Shown piece after piece: positions 8,348 through 21,977 of a stretch of DNA of 64,000 nt. Source of the stretch: Zeimonas sp032027205. GTDB lineage: Bacteria > Pseudomonadota > Gammaproteobacteria > Burkholderiales > Burkholderiaceae_E. Within the stretch, counting starts at the first letter, position 1, and each line of letters opens with the position of its first letter. The position numbers and the translations under genes are program-made. The stretch spans positions 1,302,001-1,366,000 of the forward strand of contig JAVSMN010000001.1 of assembly GCA_032027205.1 (NCBI GenBank). The letters run 5' to 3'. The notes under the pieces are model-generated. The model was not told where the DNA came from and ran no database searches. It was given only the letters and a program-made list of their open reading frames with translations.

Positions 8348-8818
8348 ATGGCCGTCCCACCGAAAGAGCGCTTCTTCGAAGACTTCCGCCCCGGTGAAGT
8401 GCTCGAATTCGGCGACTACCTCGTCACCGAGGAGGAAATCGTCGACTTCGCCAAGCGCTACGACCCGCAGCCGTTTCACGTCGATCACGAAGCGGCGCAG
8501 CGTTCGATCTACGGCGGGCTGATCGCCAGCGGCTGGATGACCGGCAGCATCGTCATGCGCCTGCTCGTCGACAACTTCATCTCGCCGTTGTCGAGCATGG
8601 GTTCGCCCGGGGTCGAAGAGATCCGCTGGACCAAACCGGTGCGCCCGGGCGATCGCCTGAAGCTGCGCGTCACCGTCGTAGAGACGCGCCGCTCGCAAAG
8701 CAAACCCGACCGCGGCATCGTGCAGGTACAGGAGGATGCGATCAACCAGGACGGCGAGACGGTGATGAGCATCCGGGGGACGGGGTTGTACAGGTGCCGG
8801 GAGGTACCGGCCGAGTGA
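8348..8818 (+). CDS. MaoC-like (R)-specific enoyl-CoA hydratase family protein
   Basis: 156 aa single hot-dog-fold protein. The hydratase-2 motif is present: YDPQPFHVDHEAA (D39, H44) followed by YGGLIASGWMT, the pattern of the catalytic Asp-His pair and the CoA-contacting loop. The family hydrates 2-enoyl-CoA to (R)-3-hydroxyacyl-CoA, for fatty-acid breakdown or polyhydroxyalkanoate supply, but many members have other acyl-CoA substrates. The start at 8348 has a GGAG ribosome-binding site; the frame opens earlier without a supported start. It is a single gene with no pathway partner beside it, so the substrate cannot be stated. Confidence 0.88.
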   Translation: MAVPPKERFFEDFRPGEVLEFGDYLVTEEEIVDFAKRYDPQPFHVDHEAAQRSIYGGLIASGWMTGSIVMRLLVDNFISPLSSMGSPGVEEIRWTKPVRPGDRLKLRVTVVETRRSQSKPDRGIVQVQEDAINQDGETVMSIRGTGLYRCREVPAE

Positions 8819-8885
8819 AGGCGGCCGTGCGGCCACGACGACTGCACGTGCCGCACACGCAGACCGCCGTGGGCGCGTCGACCTT

Positions 8886-10388
8886 TCACCGCGGCAACTC
8901 GCTCACCCCCATCAGCTGCTCGTCCACCGCGCGCGCGCACTGCCGCCCTTCGCGGATCGCCCAGACGACGAGCGACTGCCCGCGTCGAACGTCGCCGGCC
9001 GCGAAGACCTTGTCGACGCTCGTGCGGTAACTCGAGGGGCCTTCGGTCGGCGCGCGTGCATTGCCGCGCGCATCGCGCTCGACGCCGAAGGCCTCCAGCA
9101 GCGACGCCAGCGGCGAGACGAAGCCCATCGCCAGCAGCACGAGGTCGGCCGGGATCTCGAATTCGCTGCCTTCGACCTCGCGCATGCGCATCGGCCCGCC
9201 TGCCGGATCGCTCGTCCATTCGAGCCGCACGGCGACGAGCGCGCGCACGCGCCCATCGGCGCCCGCGACGAAGCGCTTCGTGCCGATCGCCCAGTCGCGC
9301 TCGCAGCCTTCCTCGTGCGACGACGACGTGCGCAGCTTGTACGGCCAGTAGGGCCAGGTGAGCTCGCGCCGCTCGTGCAACGGCGGCTGCGGCATCAGTT
9401 CGAGCTGCGTGACCGACAGCGCGCCCTGCCGGTTGCTCGTGCCGACGCAGTCGGAACCGGTGTCGCCGCCGCCGATCACGACGACGTGCCGGCCGCGCGC
9501 GCTGATTTCCACGTCGGCAATATCGCCGGCGACGACGCGGTTCTGCTGCGGCAGGAACTCCATCGCGAAATGCACGCCGTCGAGCTCGCGACCGGGCACC
9601 GGGAGGTCGCGCGGATGCTCGGCGCCCGCGGCGAGAACGACTGCTTCGAAATCGGCGAGCAGCGTCGGCGCGTCGACGCGCTCGCTGGCGAGATTCAGCA
9701 CGCGGCTCGTGTCCGCACCGCCCGCAGCGTCCGCCCCCACCACGTGCACGCCAGTGCGGAAGCGCACGCCTTCTTCGCTCATCTGGTGCACGCGTCGATC
9801 GATGTGCCGCTTCTCGAGCTTGAAGTCCGGGATACCGTAGCGAAGCAGGCCGCCGGCGCGGTCGTTCTTCTCGAACACCGTGACGTCATGCCCGGCGCGA
9901 GCCAGCTGCTGCGCGCAGGCGAGACCCGCCGGCCCCGAGCCGACGATGGCCACGCGCTTGCCGGTGCGGCGAAGCGCGGGCTGCGGCACGATCCAGCCCA
10001 TCTCCCAGCCCTTGTCGATGATCGCGTGCTCGATCGACTTGATGCCCACCGGGTCGTCGTTGATGTTCAGCGTGCACGCCGCCTCGCACGGCGCCGGGCA
10101 GATGCGCCCGGTGAACTCGGGGAAGTTGTTCGTCGACAGCAGCGAGTCGAGCGCGCGCTTCCAGTCGCTGCGGTATACGAGGTCGTTCCAGTCCGGGATG
10201 ATGTTGTTGACCGGGCAGCCGGTCTGGCAGAACGGAACGCCGCAGTCCATGCAGCGAGCTCCCTGGCGCGACGCGGCGTCGTCGGGCAGGCGCTGGATGA
10301 ACTCGCGGAAATGATGCACGCGCGTCGATGCGGCCTCGGCCGCCTCGTGCAGCCGCGCGAATTCGAGGAATCCGGTGATCTTTCCCAT
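8886..10388 (-). CDS. gltD: Glutamate synthase small (beta) subunit GltD
   Basis: NADPH-oxidising flavoprotein subunit (500 aa) of glutamate synthase. It passes electrons from NADPH via FAD and iron-sulfur clusters to GltB. The N-terminal cluster cysteines are in CMDCGVPFCQTGCPVNNIIP and CPAPCEAAC. The FAD-binding motif VGSGPAGLACAQQL lies near residue 150 and the NADPH-binding motif IGGGDTGSDC near 290. The start at 10388 (MGKITGFLEF) matches the family N-terminus; the open frame continues upstream as a shadow of gltB. It lies 41 bases downstream of gltB, clearly one operon. Confidence 0.96.
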   Translation of the reverse strand: MGKITGFLEFARLHEAAEAASTRVHHFREFIQRLPDDAASRQGARCMDCGVPFCQTGCPVNNIIPDWNDLVYRSDWKRALDSLLSTNNFPEFTGRICPAPCEAACTLNINDDPVGIKSIEHAIIDKGWEMGWIVPQPALRRTGKRVAIVGSGPAGLACAQQLARAGHDVTVFEKNDRAGGLLRYGIPDFKLEKRHIDRRVHQMSEEGVRFRTGVHVVGADAAGGADTSRVLNLASERVDAPTLLADFEAVVLAAGAEHPRDLPVPGRELDGVHFAMEFLPQQNRVVAGDIADVEISARGRHVVVIGGGDTGSDCVGTSNRQGALSVTQLELMPQPPLHERRELTWPYWPYKLRTSSSHEEGCERDWAIGTKRFVAGADGRVRALVAVRLEWTSDPAGGPMRMREVEGSEFEIPADLVLLAMGFVSPLASLLEAFGVERDARGNARAPTEGPSSYRTSVDKVFAAGDVRRGQSLVVWAIREGRQCARAVDEQLMGVSELPR

Positions 10389-10429
10389 GGTCTCGCTTCG
10401 TCCCGCCGGTGGTTCGTCGGCCGATCGGA

Positions 10430-15160
<4,731 letters not shown>

Positions 15161-15269
15161 CGTCGGGCTCTCCCGCAATCGGAAGGAAAAGCGAACGGCA
15201 TGACTCGGGCACTCGGCGCACCTGACGGGCGCGCAGCACGCCGACCGTGCCGGTACCCCGACACCTGAA

Positions 15270-15308
15270 GTCAGCGCTTGCTGACGCGGATAGCAGCGTG
15301 GCTGACGC
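15270..15308. repeat. Repeats flanking the gltB -10 element (possible operator)
   Basis: GCTGACGC occurs at 15280-15287 and again at 15301-15308, 21 bases apart (two helical turns), on either side of the proposed -10 element. The left copy also forms a perfect inverted repeat, GTCAGC-gctt-GCTGAC, at 15270-15285. The spacing suits a regulator binding one face of the DNA, but I do not recognise the motif. Confidence 0.4.
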
Positions 15309-15315
15309 TCGTCAA
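15287..15315 (-). promoter_or_regulatory. Candidate promoter of gltBD
   Basis: On the minus strand TTGACG (15315-15310) and TATCCG (15292-15287) are separated by exactly 17 bases. The -35 element matches consensus at five of six positions; the -10 is weaker. It lies about 130 bases upstream of the gltB ATG. Confidence 0.45.
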
Positions 15316-15473
15316 GCGGCAAACGCGTGTTGCCCGATGCGGGCGTTCCGATCGAAACCAGTGTAGCGCTCGGCCCAAGCGATTTGAAGCGCCCTTCGGT
15401 GGTTTTTTGCTGCGGCGCACCAATCCGGTGCGCGCTGCCCCGCCTCGGTGCACGAGATCGCGAGGCCGCCGGA

Positions 15474-16679
15474 CTAAGGCAACGCGTCGCTCGCTGCGCC
15501 GAGCACGTCGACGCCGCGCAGCCGGTCGGGGTCTCCCCCGGTAAGCCGCAGGTGCTCGCGCACCGCGAAACGATCGGTCATGCCGGCGATGTAGTCGGCG
15601 ATCGCCCGCTCGCCGAGCGCATCGACGCGTTGCCGATGCTCGTCGGGCAGGAGCCCGGGATCGGCGCGGTAGCGGTGAAACAACTCGGCGACGATCGCTC
15701 GCGCGCGTCCCATCACCGCCAGCACCCGCTCGTGCTCGTACAGGTGGGCGTGCAGGAAACGCTTGAGCTCGGCCGAATCCGCCCGGATTCCGTCGGAGAA
15801 GCGCGCGAGCGCCGGCGCAGCGCGCACGTCGTCGATCGAGTGAACGCACGCCGCGTCGATGCGGCGTTGCGTCTCGCCAATCAGATCGGTGACGAGCTCG
15901 TCGATCATGCGGCGGATCGTTTCGTGGACAAGCCTTCGTCCCGTGACCTGCGGGTGCGCCTTGCGAGCGTCCGCGCAGTGCCGGCCGAACAAACGCACGT
16001 CGACCATCGCTTCGAGCCGCAGCAGGCCCGAGCGCAGTCCGTCGTCGATGTCGTGGTTGTTGTACGCGATCTCGTCGGCGAGGTTCGTCAACTGCGCTTC
16101 GAGCGAAGGCTGCCGCCGCAGCAGAAAACGCTCACCGAGCTCACCGAGCGAGCTCGCGTTGGCCGGCGAGCAGTGCTTGAGAATCCCCTCGCGCGTCTCG
16201 AAGCACAGGTTCAGTCCGTCGTGCCCGGCGTAGCGCTGCTCGAGTTCGTCCACGACGCGCAGCGACTGCAGGTTGTGCTCGAAGCCGCCCCACGGCTTCA
16301 TGCACGCGTCGAGCTCGTCCTGTCCGGCGTGGCCGAAGGGGGTGTGGCCGAGGTCGTGCGCGAGCGCGATCGCCTCGACCAGATCTTCGTCCACGCGCAG
16401 GCAGCGCGCGACCGAACGCGCGATCTGCGCAACCTCGATCGAATGCGTCAGGCGCGTGCGAAAGAGATCGCCTTCGTGGTTGACGAAGACCTGCGTCTTG
16501 TATTCGAGTCGGCGGAATGCCGTGCAGTGGACGATACGATCGCGGTCGCGCTGGAACTCGCTTCGGGTGGACGAGATCGTCGCGGGAAAACGTCGCCCGC
16601 GGCTCTTCGCCGGGTCGGCCGCGTAGTCCGCGCGGGTGGCGTTGGTCACGCCGCAGGCCTGCGGCGCCGGGATCGGCAC
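15474..16679 (-). CDS. dgt: Deoxyguanosinetriphosphate triphosphohydrolase-like protein (HD domain)
   Basis: 401 aa HD-superfamily nucleotide hydrolase; the family splits dNTPs, classically dGTP, to deoxynucleoside and triphosphate. Metal ligands are visible in RLTHSIEV (H79) and AHDLGHTPFGH (H108, D109, H112), with the conserved N-terminal RFP...RD RDRI..C..FRRL region before them. The start codon at 16679 is GTG; another GTG ten codons on (16649) is equally possible because neither has a clear ribosome-binding site. It lies 33 bases after aroB and forms the end of the aroK-aroB-dgt group. Confidence 0.93.
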   Translation of the reverse strand: MPIPAPQACGVTNATRADYAADPAKSRGRRFPATISSTRSEFQRDRDRIVHCTAFRRLEYKTQVFVNHEGDLFRTRLTHSIEVAQIARSVARCLRVDEDLVEAIALAHDLGHTPFGHAGQDELDACMKPWGGFEHNLQSLRVVDELEQRYAGHDGLNLCFETREGILKHCSPANASSLGELGERFLLRRQPSLEAQLTNLADEIAYNNHDIDDGLRSGLLRLEAMVDVRLFGRHCADARKAHPQVTGRRLVHETIRRMIDELVTDLIGETQRRIDAACVHSIDDVRAAPALARFSDGIRADSAELKRFLHAHLYEHERVLAVMGRARAIVAELFHRYRADPGLLPDEHRQRVDALGERAIADYIAGMTDRFAVREHLRLTGGDPDRLRGVDVLGAASDALP

Positions 16680-16712
16680 AGTGGGGCCGCGCGCGACGTG
16701 CCGGCCATCGGC

Positions 16713-17825
16713 TCAGTTGCCGCCTTGGCCGCCGTCGCCGCCGTCGTCGGCGAAGGCGGCGAAGGTCTCGACCAGCGGCTCGGGCGGCACGCGCCGAACG
16801 ATCGCGTGCCCGAGCCTTTCAAGCAGCACGAACTTCGGCGTTCCCTGCTCGGCCTTCTTGTCGACGCTCATCAGTTCGAGCCAGCGCGCGGCAGGCCAGC
16901 GCGGTGCCCGCAGCGGCAGTCCGGCGGCGCCGACCACCGCTTGCAGGCGCGCGCAAGAAGACGCGTCGAGCATCGACAGCCGGCGTGACAGGTCGGCCGC
17001 CATCAGCATCCCCGTGCCCACGGCCTCGCCGTGCAGCCAGCGCCCGTAGCCGCTGCCGGTCTCGATCGCGTGACCGAAGGTGTGGCCGAAGTTCAGCAGC
17101 GCGCGCCGGCCGCTCTCGCGTTCGTCCTGCGCGACGACCTCGGCCTTGATCTCGCAGGAACGGCCGATCGCCTCGCGCATCGGCGCCGGATCGCAGCGAA
17201 GCAGCGCGTCCATGTCGCGCTCGAGCGAAGCGAGGTAATCGACGTCGGCGATCGCACCGTGCTTGATCATCTCGGCCAGGCCCGCACCCAGTTCCCGCCG
17301 CGGCAGCGTACGGAGCACTTCGACGTCGGCGAGCACAAGTTTCGGCTGGTGGAAGGCGCCGATCATGTTCTTGCCGCGCGGGTGATTGATCGCCGTCTTG
17401 CCGCCTACCGACGAGTCGACCTGCGCGAGCAGCGTCGTCGGCACCTGCACGAAGTCGACGCCACGCTGGTAGATGGCGGCAGCAAAGCCGGTGAGATCGC
17501 CGATCACTCCGCCGCCCAACGCGACGACAAGACAGTGGCGATCGAAGCGCCGCTCGAGCAGCCGGTCGAGGACGAGGTCGAGCGACGCCTGGTTCTTGTG
17601 CGCTTCGCCGTCGGGGACGAGGATCTCTTCGATCGAGGCGGCGCCGCGCACCGAACGCACCAGCCGCGCAAGGTAGAGCCCGGCCACCGTTTCGTTCGAG
17701 ACGATCGCGACCTGGCGGCCCCGTGCGAGCGCGCCGAGCGATTCGTCGCCGTCGATCAGGCCCGCGCCGATGCGGATCGGATACGCGCGCTCGCCGAGCG
17801 CGACCTTCAATTCACGAACGTTCAT
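16713..17825 (-). CDS. aroB: 3-dehydroquinate synthase
   Basis: Second enzyme of the shikimate pathway (370 aa), using NAD+ and a divalent metal to cyclise DAHP to 3-dehydroquinate. Motifs are DGEAHKN (near residue 72), the NAD-binding GGGVIGDLTGF (about 104-114), the substrate segment QVDSSVGGKTAINHP, and the metal ligands in LLNFGHTFGHAIE and LHGEAVGTGM. The ATG lies within the last 14 bases of aroK, so the two are translationally coupled. Full length for the family. Confidence 0.97.
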   Translation of the reverse strand: MNVRELKVALGERAYPIRIGAGLIDGDESLGALARGRQVAIVSNETVAGLYLARLVRSVRGAASIEEILVPDGEAHKNQASLDLVLDRLLERRFDRHCLVVALGGGVIGDLTGFAAAIYQRGVDFVQVPTTLLAQVDSSVGGKTAINHPRGKNMIGAFHQPKLVLADVEVLRTLPRRELGAGLAEMIKHGAIADVDYLASLERDMDALLRCDPAPMREAIGRSCEIKAEVVAQDERESGRRALLNFGHTFGHAIETGSGYGRWLHGEAVGTGMLMAADLSRRLSMLDASSCARLQAVVGAAGLPLRAPRWPAARWLELMSVDKKAEQGTPKFVLLERLGHAIVRRVPPEPLVETFAAFADDGGDGGQGGN

Positions 17826-18381
17826 CGGCCGGGCGCTGCGATTCGGGCAAGGCGTCGATTATAGGATCGACCAGTTCGTCTACCGGCTGGTGCACGCTCG
17901 TCACCGTGCAATGCGCGATCGACTCGTACAGCGGCTCGCGCTGCGCGAGCAACTCGACGATCCGCTCGCGCGGATTCTCCGTCTGCAGCAGCGGGCGCGT
18001 GCGATCGCGCCGCAACCGTTGCCACAACTCCGGCGCCGCCGCCTTGAGGTAGACGACCCAGCCGCGCTCGCGCAGCAGGCGGCGGTTCTCTTCGGCGAGC
18101 ACTGCGCCGCCGCCGGTGGCGAGCACGATGTCCGGCAACGCGATCAACTCGGCGAGGATCGCGCGCTCGCGGCGCCGGAAGCCCTCCTCTCCTTCGAGCT
18201 CGAAGATCGTCGCGATCGGCACGCCGCAGCGTTGCTCGAGTTCGCGGTCGGCGTCGATGAAGCGCCGCCCGAGCCGCGCAGCCAGGCGCCGCCCCACCGT
18301 CGTCTTGCCGGCGCCCATCATGCCGACCAGGACGACCGGACGGGGGTCGGCGGGCGCGTGCGTGGCACGGGTTTCGTTCAT
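17812..18381 (-). CDS. aroK: Shikimate kinase I
   Basis: ATP-dependent 3-phosphorylation of shikimate, 189 aa. P-loop GMMGAGKT at residues 20-27, substrate-binding DADRELE with F-E-EGE-GFRRRE after it, and the GGGA loop are all present. The start at 18381 (MNETRATH) is the first ATG after the pilQ terminator; the open frame extends upstream only as noise. The gene lies between pilQ and aroB in the arrangement common to many beta- and gammaproteobacteria. Confidence 0.95.
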   Translation of the reverse strand: MNETRATHAPADPRPVVLVGMMGAGKTTVGRRLAARLGRRFIDADRELEQRCGVPIATIFELEGEEGFRRRERAILAELIALPDIVLATGGGAVLAEENRRLLRERGWVVYLKAAAPELWQRLRRDRTRPLLQTENPRERIVELLAQREPLYESIAHCTVTSVHQPVDELVDPIIDALPESQRPADERS

Positions 18382-18496
18382 CCGGGCGAGGCGGGGCTGG
18401 GGGACGTGCCGACAGGGTACCGGACATGCCCATGGAGACAGCGGCCACGCTTGCGGTCTCGCCCCAGTTGAAAATGCTGCTTCATGCAGGGGCGCA

Positions 18497-18523
18497 ACGC
18501 AAAGGGCGCCGCAAGCGGCGCCC
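18497..18523 (-). terminator. Rho-independent terminator of the pilMNOPQ operon
   Basis: A perfect nine-base inverted repeat, GGGCGCCGC / GCGGCGCCC with only AA (TT on the transcript) between the arms, occupies 18504-18523. On the minus strand it is followed by TTTGCGTT. It lies about 45 bases beyond the pilQ stop and before aroK, so it should separate the pilus operon from aroKB-dgt, at least in part. Confidence 0.75.
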
Positions 18524-18568
18524 CCAGGCCTCCACGAGCGCGCGCCCCGTGCTGGCGCGCGCCTCGCC

Positions 18569-20734
18569 TCAACGCGCCAGCGCCGTATCGGTGACCACGC
18601 GCGGCGTGAGGAACACCAGCAGTTCGGCGCGGTTGTTCGTGCGCGCGTTGTTCTTGAACGCGTGGCCGATGATCGGGATGTCGCCGAGCAGCGGCACCTT
18701 GTTGACCTGGTTGCGCTCGAACTGCTCGTAGATGCCACCGATGACGACGGTGCCGCCGTTCTCGACGAGCACCTGCGTCTGCACGCGCCGCGTGTCGATC
18801 GCGAAGCCGGCCGGCGTGAGGATGCCGACGGCGTCGCGGTTGACCTGCACCTCGAGGATCACGTTGCCCTCGGGCGTGATCTGCGGCGTGACCTCGAGCT
18901 TGAGGTTGGCCTTGCGGAACTGGATCGACGTGGCGCCACTCGAGGTCGCCTGCTGGTAAGGCAGCTCCGTGCCCTGCTCGATCACGGCAGTGCCCTGGTC
19001 GGCGGTGAGCACGCGCGGGCTCGACACCACCTTGCCGCGCTGGTCGGCTTCGAGCGCCGAGAGCTCCAGGTTCAGGAAGCGAGTGAGGTCCGAGCTGAAC
19101 AGGCTCACCGCGAAGGTGGCCGCGTTCACGCCGGAGATCGCCGCCGCCGGCAGGTTCACGAAGTTGGTGTTCGGCAGCAGCGTGCCGCCCGAGCCGGCGC
19201 CACCGGGCAGCGGCGTGAGGTCGTGCACGCCCTGCAGGTTGCCCGCGACCGTCGCACGACCGGCGAAGTCGCCGGCGCTGGCGTTGATCCGGTTGAAGCC
19301 GAGCCGCACGCCGAGGTTGCGCGAGAAGCGATCGTCGGCCTCGACGATACGCGCCTCGATCAGCACCTGGCGCACCGGGATGTCGATCTGCGCGATGACC
19401 TTGCGCACTTCCTCGAGCCGCGACGGCGTGTCCTGCACGAACACCTTGTTCGTGCGCTGGTCGACGACGACGCTGCCGCGCTTGGACAGCACGCGCTGCT
19501 TCTCGTCGGCGAGCAGTTTCTGCAGCGCCTCGGCCTTCTGGTAGTTCAGCTGGAAGGTTTCGGTGCGCAGCGGCTCGATGTCGGAGATCTGCGCGCGCGA
19601 CTCCAGTTCGAGCTTCTCCTTGGCCGCGATCTCGTCGCGCGGGGCGACCATGATCACGTTGCCGTTCTTGCGCATGTCCAGGCCCTTGGAATCCAGGATG
19701 ATCGCCAGCGCCTGGTCCCAGGGAACGTCCTTCAATCGCAGCGTGAGGCTGCCCGCCACCGAATCGCTGGTGACGATGTTCAGGTTGGTGAAGTCGGCGA
19801 TCACCTGCAGCAGCGCGCGCACATCGACGTTCTGGAAGTTCAGCGACAGTCGCTCGCCCTTGTAGCCGGGCTGCGTGCCGGCGACGAGCCGGTTCGGATC
19901 CTCGCGCACCGGCTTGACCTCGACGACGAACTGCGTGTCGCTCTGGTACGCGTTGTGCTCCCACTGTCCCTGCGGCTCGATCACCAGCCGCGTGTTGTCG
20001 CCCTGCTGGAAGGCGCGCACGGTGCGAACCGGCGTGCCGAAGTCGCTGACGTCCAGGCGCCGGCGCAGGTTCTCGGGAAGCTTCGTGCCGATGAAATCGA
20101 CGACGACCGTCTGCCCCTGCTGCCGGATGTCGACGCCGACGCCGGCATCGGACAGATCGACGACAACACGGCCTTCGCCTTCCTTGCCGCGACGGAAGTC
20201 GATGTCGCGCAGCGCGTGCTCGCCCTTGCCGTCGGCCTTGGCGAAGTTGTAGGTGGAAGTCGGTTGCGCGGTTGCCGCGGCGGACGCAGTCGGCTCGAGT
20301 GCGACGACGAGCGTGTTGCCGTCGATCGACGTCTCGTAGCCCATCGGCCGCTTCAGGTTCAGCACGACGCGCGAGCGGTCGCCCGACTGCACGATCGCCA
20401 CGCTGCGCACATCGCCCTGAGGCAACTCGATCGAGTTGTGGCCCGAGCGATTCTCGGTGTCCACGAAGTCGAAGGCGATGCGCGGCGGATTCGAAACCGA
20501 GAAGCCGACCGGAGTGGTGGTGGGCGCGTTCTTCAGCGCGATGCGCAGGTAGGTCGTGCTGCCCTGCTGCACGCTGCCGACCGACTCGATCGCGTTCGCC
20601 TGCGCGAAGGCCGGACCCGCCGCGAGGCCGCCGGCGAGAACGGCGCCGACGACGCAAAAGGCGCCGACGACGCGGGCGACGTCGTCGCCGAGCGCCCGGA
20701 TCGCCGGGCCAATGCTGCCGAACATCGCTTTCAT
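18569..20734 (-). CDS. pilQ: Type IV pilus secretin PilQ
   Basis: Outer-membrane secretin (721 aa) that forms the pore through which type IV pili extend. Order of parts: N-terminal signal sequence (about residues 15-46), an AMIN-type peptidoglycan-binding domain (about 45-160) and probably a second AMIN domain, an STN/N0 domain (VDVRALLQVIADFTNLNIV, LKDVPWDQALAIILDSKGL), an N1 domain (PVRQVLIEARIVEA), and the C-terminal secretin core (VVSSPRVLTADQGTAVIEQG, VTPQITPEGNVILEVQVN, GGTVVIGGIYE). The ATG overlaps the pilP stop by four bases. Confidence 0.96.
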   Translation of the reverse strand: MKAMFGSIGPAIRALGDDVARVVGAFCVVGAVLAGGLAAGPAFAQANAIESVGSVQQGSTTYLRIALKNAPTTTPVGFSVSNPPRIAFDFVDTENRSGHNSIELPQGDVRSVAIVQSGDRSRVVLNLKRPMGYETSIDGNTLVVALEPTASAAATAQPTSTYNFAKADGKGEHALRDIDFRRGKEGEGRVVVDLSDAGVGVDIRQQGQTVVVDFIGTKLPENLRRRLDVSDFGTPVRTVRAFQQGDNTRLVIEPQGQWEHNAYQSDTQFVVEVKPVREDPNRLVAGTQPGYKGERLSLNFQNVDVRALLQVIADFTNLNIVTSDSVAGSLTLRLKDVPWDQALAIILDSKGLDMRKNGNVIMVAPRDEIAAKEKLELESRAQISDIEPLRTETFQLNYQKAEALQKLLADEKQRVLSKRGSVVVDQRTNKVFVQDTPSRLEEVRKVIAQIDIPVRQVLIEARIVEADDRFSRNLGVRLGFNRINASAGDFAGRATVAGNLQGVHDLTPLPGGAGSGGTLLPNTNFVNLPAAAISGVNAATFAVSLFSSDLTRFLNLELSALEADQRGKVVSSPRVLTADQGTAVIEQGTELPYQQATSSGATSIQFRKANLKLEVTPQITPEGNVILEVQVNRDAVGILTPAGFAIDTRRVQTQVLVENGGTVVIGGIYEQFERNQVNKVPLLGDIPIIGHAFKNNARTNNRAELLVFLTPRVVTDTALAR

Positions 20735-21279
20735 TGAGCGCTCCCGTCCTGGATCTGCAGTGTCGTTTCGCGCTCGACCCAGTCGCCGACGGCGTCCTGG
20801 ACCAGTTCCTTCAGCTTGACCTCGGTCTCGCTGATGCGCGTGATCATTCCGTAGTTCTGTCCTGCGTAGTTGCCCACGCGTGCCTGGTAGACGAGGCGCT
20901 CGGCCTGCAGCAGCGCGTACTGGCCCTGGCGGTTCGCCAGTTGCCCGACCATCCGGATCGAATCGAGCGGAAAGGCCTCCAGCGCCTCGCGCGGCCGCGT
21001 CGTGTCCGGCTTCAGGCCGCCGCGCGATCCGCCGGCATCGGCCCCGTCCGACGAGCCGCCGAGCTTGGCAACCGAGAACGGGTCGACCTGCCCTTCGTTG
21101 TCGTAACGGTACGGCTCGAAGCGGCGCGGCTCGCTGATCGTCTCGTGGACCGGCTTGGCGCTTGCGCGCACCGTCTGCATCCAGTCGCGCAGGTCGGCGT
21201 GGTCGTTGGCGCAGCCGGCGAGCGATACCGCGGCCAGCGCACCGATGGCGGCGAGAAGCGTCTTCATGTTCGTTCGCAT
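20731..21279 (-). CDS. pilP: Type IV pilus inner-membrane lipoprotein PilP
   Basis: Lipoprotein (182 aa) linking the PilNO complex to the secretin PilQ. A short signal peptide ends in the lipobox SLAGC (Cys about residue 25), followed by a proline/charged linker and the beta-sandwich domain (LEAFPLDSIRMVGQL, VGNYAGQNYGMITRISETEVKLKEL), which is typical of PilP. The called start overlaps the pilO stop by one base (TGATG); an ATG four codons further in is an alternative. Part of pilMNOPQ. Confidence 0.94.
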   Translation of the reverse strand: MRTNMKTLLAAIGALAAVSLAGCANDHADLRDWMQTVRASAKPVHETISEPRRFEPYRYDNEGQVDPFSVAKLGGSSDGADAGGSRGGLKPDTTRPREALEAFPLDSIRMVGQLANRQGQYALLQAERLVYQARVGNYAGQNYGMITRISETEVKLKELVQDAVGDWVERETTLQIQDGSAQ

Positions 21280-21977
21280 CACTTCTTCTTCGCCTTCGCT
21301 TCGGCCGCCTTGCGCCGCTGCTCGGCGATCTCCTCGGGATCGAGATAGCGGAAGGTCTTCGCGATCGCTTCCATGGTCAGGTTGCCGGAGGCCATCGCGG
21401 CCTGGGCACCGCGCTCGGGAGGCAACGCGACCTGCAGGTTGTTCAGCGTGACGATGCGGGCGAGGTTCGCGATCTCGCTGGTGAAGGCGCCGAACGCGTG
21501 GTAGTCGCCGGTGACGCGGATCGCGATCGGCAACTCGGCGTAGTAGTCGCGCACGATGACCTGCCCGGGCTTGAACAGCTCGAACTGCAATCCGCGACCC
21601 ACTCCGGCCTGGTTGATGTCGGTCAGCAATGCGTCCATCTCGGCCTTGCTCGGCAACTGCTTCTCGAGCGCGCTGACGTACTGCATCACCTGTTCCTTCT
21701 GCTCGCGCAGCGCCTCCAGGTTCACCGCCTGGCGCATCTTGTCGGTGAACTCCTGCTTCAGCCGCTGCTCCTCGGCGACGCGCGCGTCGAGATCCTCGAG
21801 CTGGCCGCGCCAGTAGCCGCCCCAGGCCGCCGCACCGAGCGCGACGACGATCGCCGCCAGCAGCGCGAAGCGCGGGACGCTCGGCCACAGACCCGGATGG
21901 CGCCCCTGCAATCCCTGAAACTGGCTGGTGACGGCGGACAGGTCGATCGACGGATTGAATCGGGCCATCGCGCTCAC
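21279..21977 (-). CDS. pilO: Type IV pilus inner-membrane protein PilO
   Basis: Bitopic inner-membrane protein (232 aa) that dimerises with PilN in the pilus alignment complex. It has a cytoplasmic N-terminus, one membrane helix (about residues 35-55), a coiled coil (about 57-112, EDLDARVAEEQRLKQEF onward) and a ferredoxin-like periplasmic fold (LPIAIRVTGDYHAFGAFTSEIANL). The lysine/alanine-rich tail ends in KAKKK. ATGA overlap with pilN. Confidence 0.95.
   Translation of the reverse strand: MSAMARFNPSIDLSAVTSQFQGLQGRHPGLWPSVPRFALLAAIVVALGAAAWGGYWRGQLEDLDARVAEEQRLKQEFTDKMRQAVNLEALREQKEQVMQYVSALEKQLPSKAEMDALLTDINQAGVGRGLQFELFKPGQVIVRDYYAELPIAIRVTGDYHAFGAFTSEIANLARIVTLNNLQVALPPERGAQAAMASGNLTMEAIAKTFRYLDPEEIAEQRRKAAEAKAKKK

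Larger units (their letters stand above)
15161..15473. other. Intergenic region upstream of gltB
   Basis: 313 bases between the gltB start and the dgt stop, both on the minus strand. It holds the proposed gltB promoter, paired repeats around it (see separate entries) and a T-run near 15405 without a convincing stem. I see no gene or RNA gene here; the leader between the proposed transcription start and the ATG is about 120 bases. Confidence 0.6.

Noticed and set aside
15400..15415. T-run (GGTTTTTTG) as a terminator
   Set aside because: No plus-strand gene ends upstream and the preceding stem is weak; on the minus strand it is an A-run.
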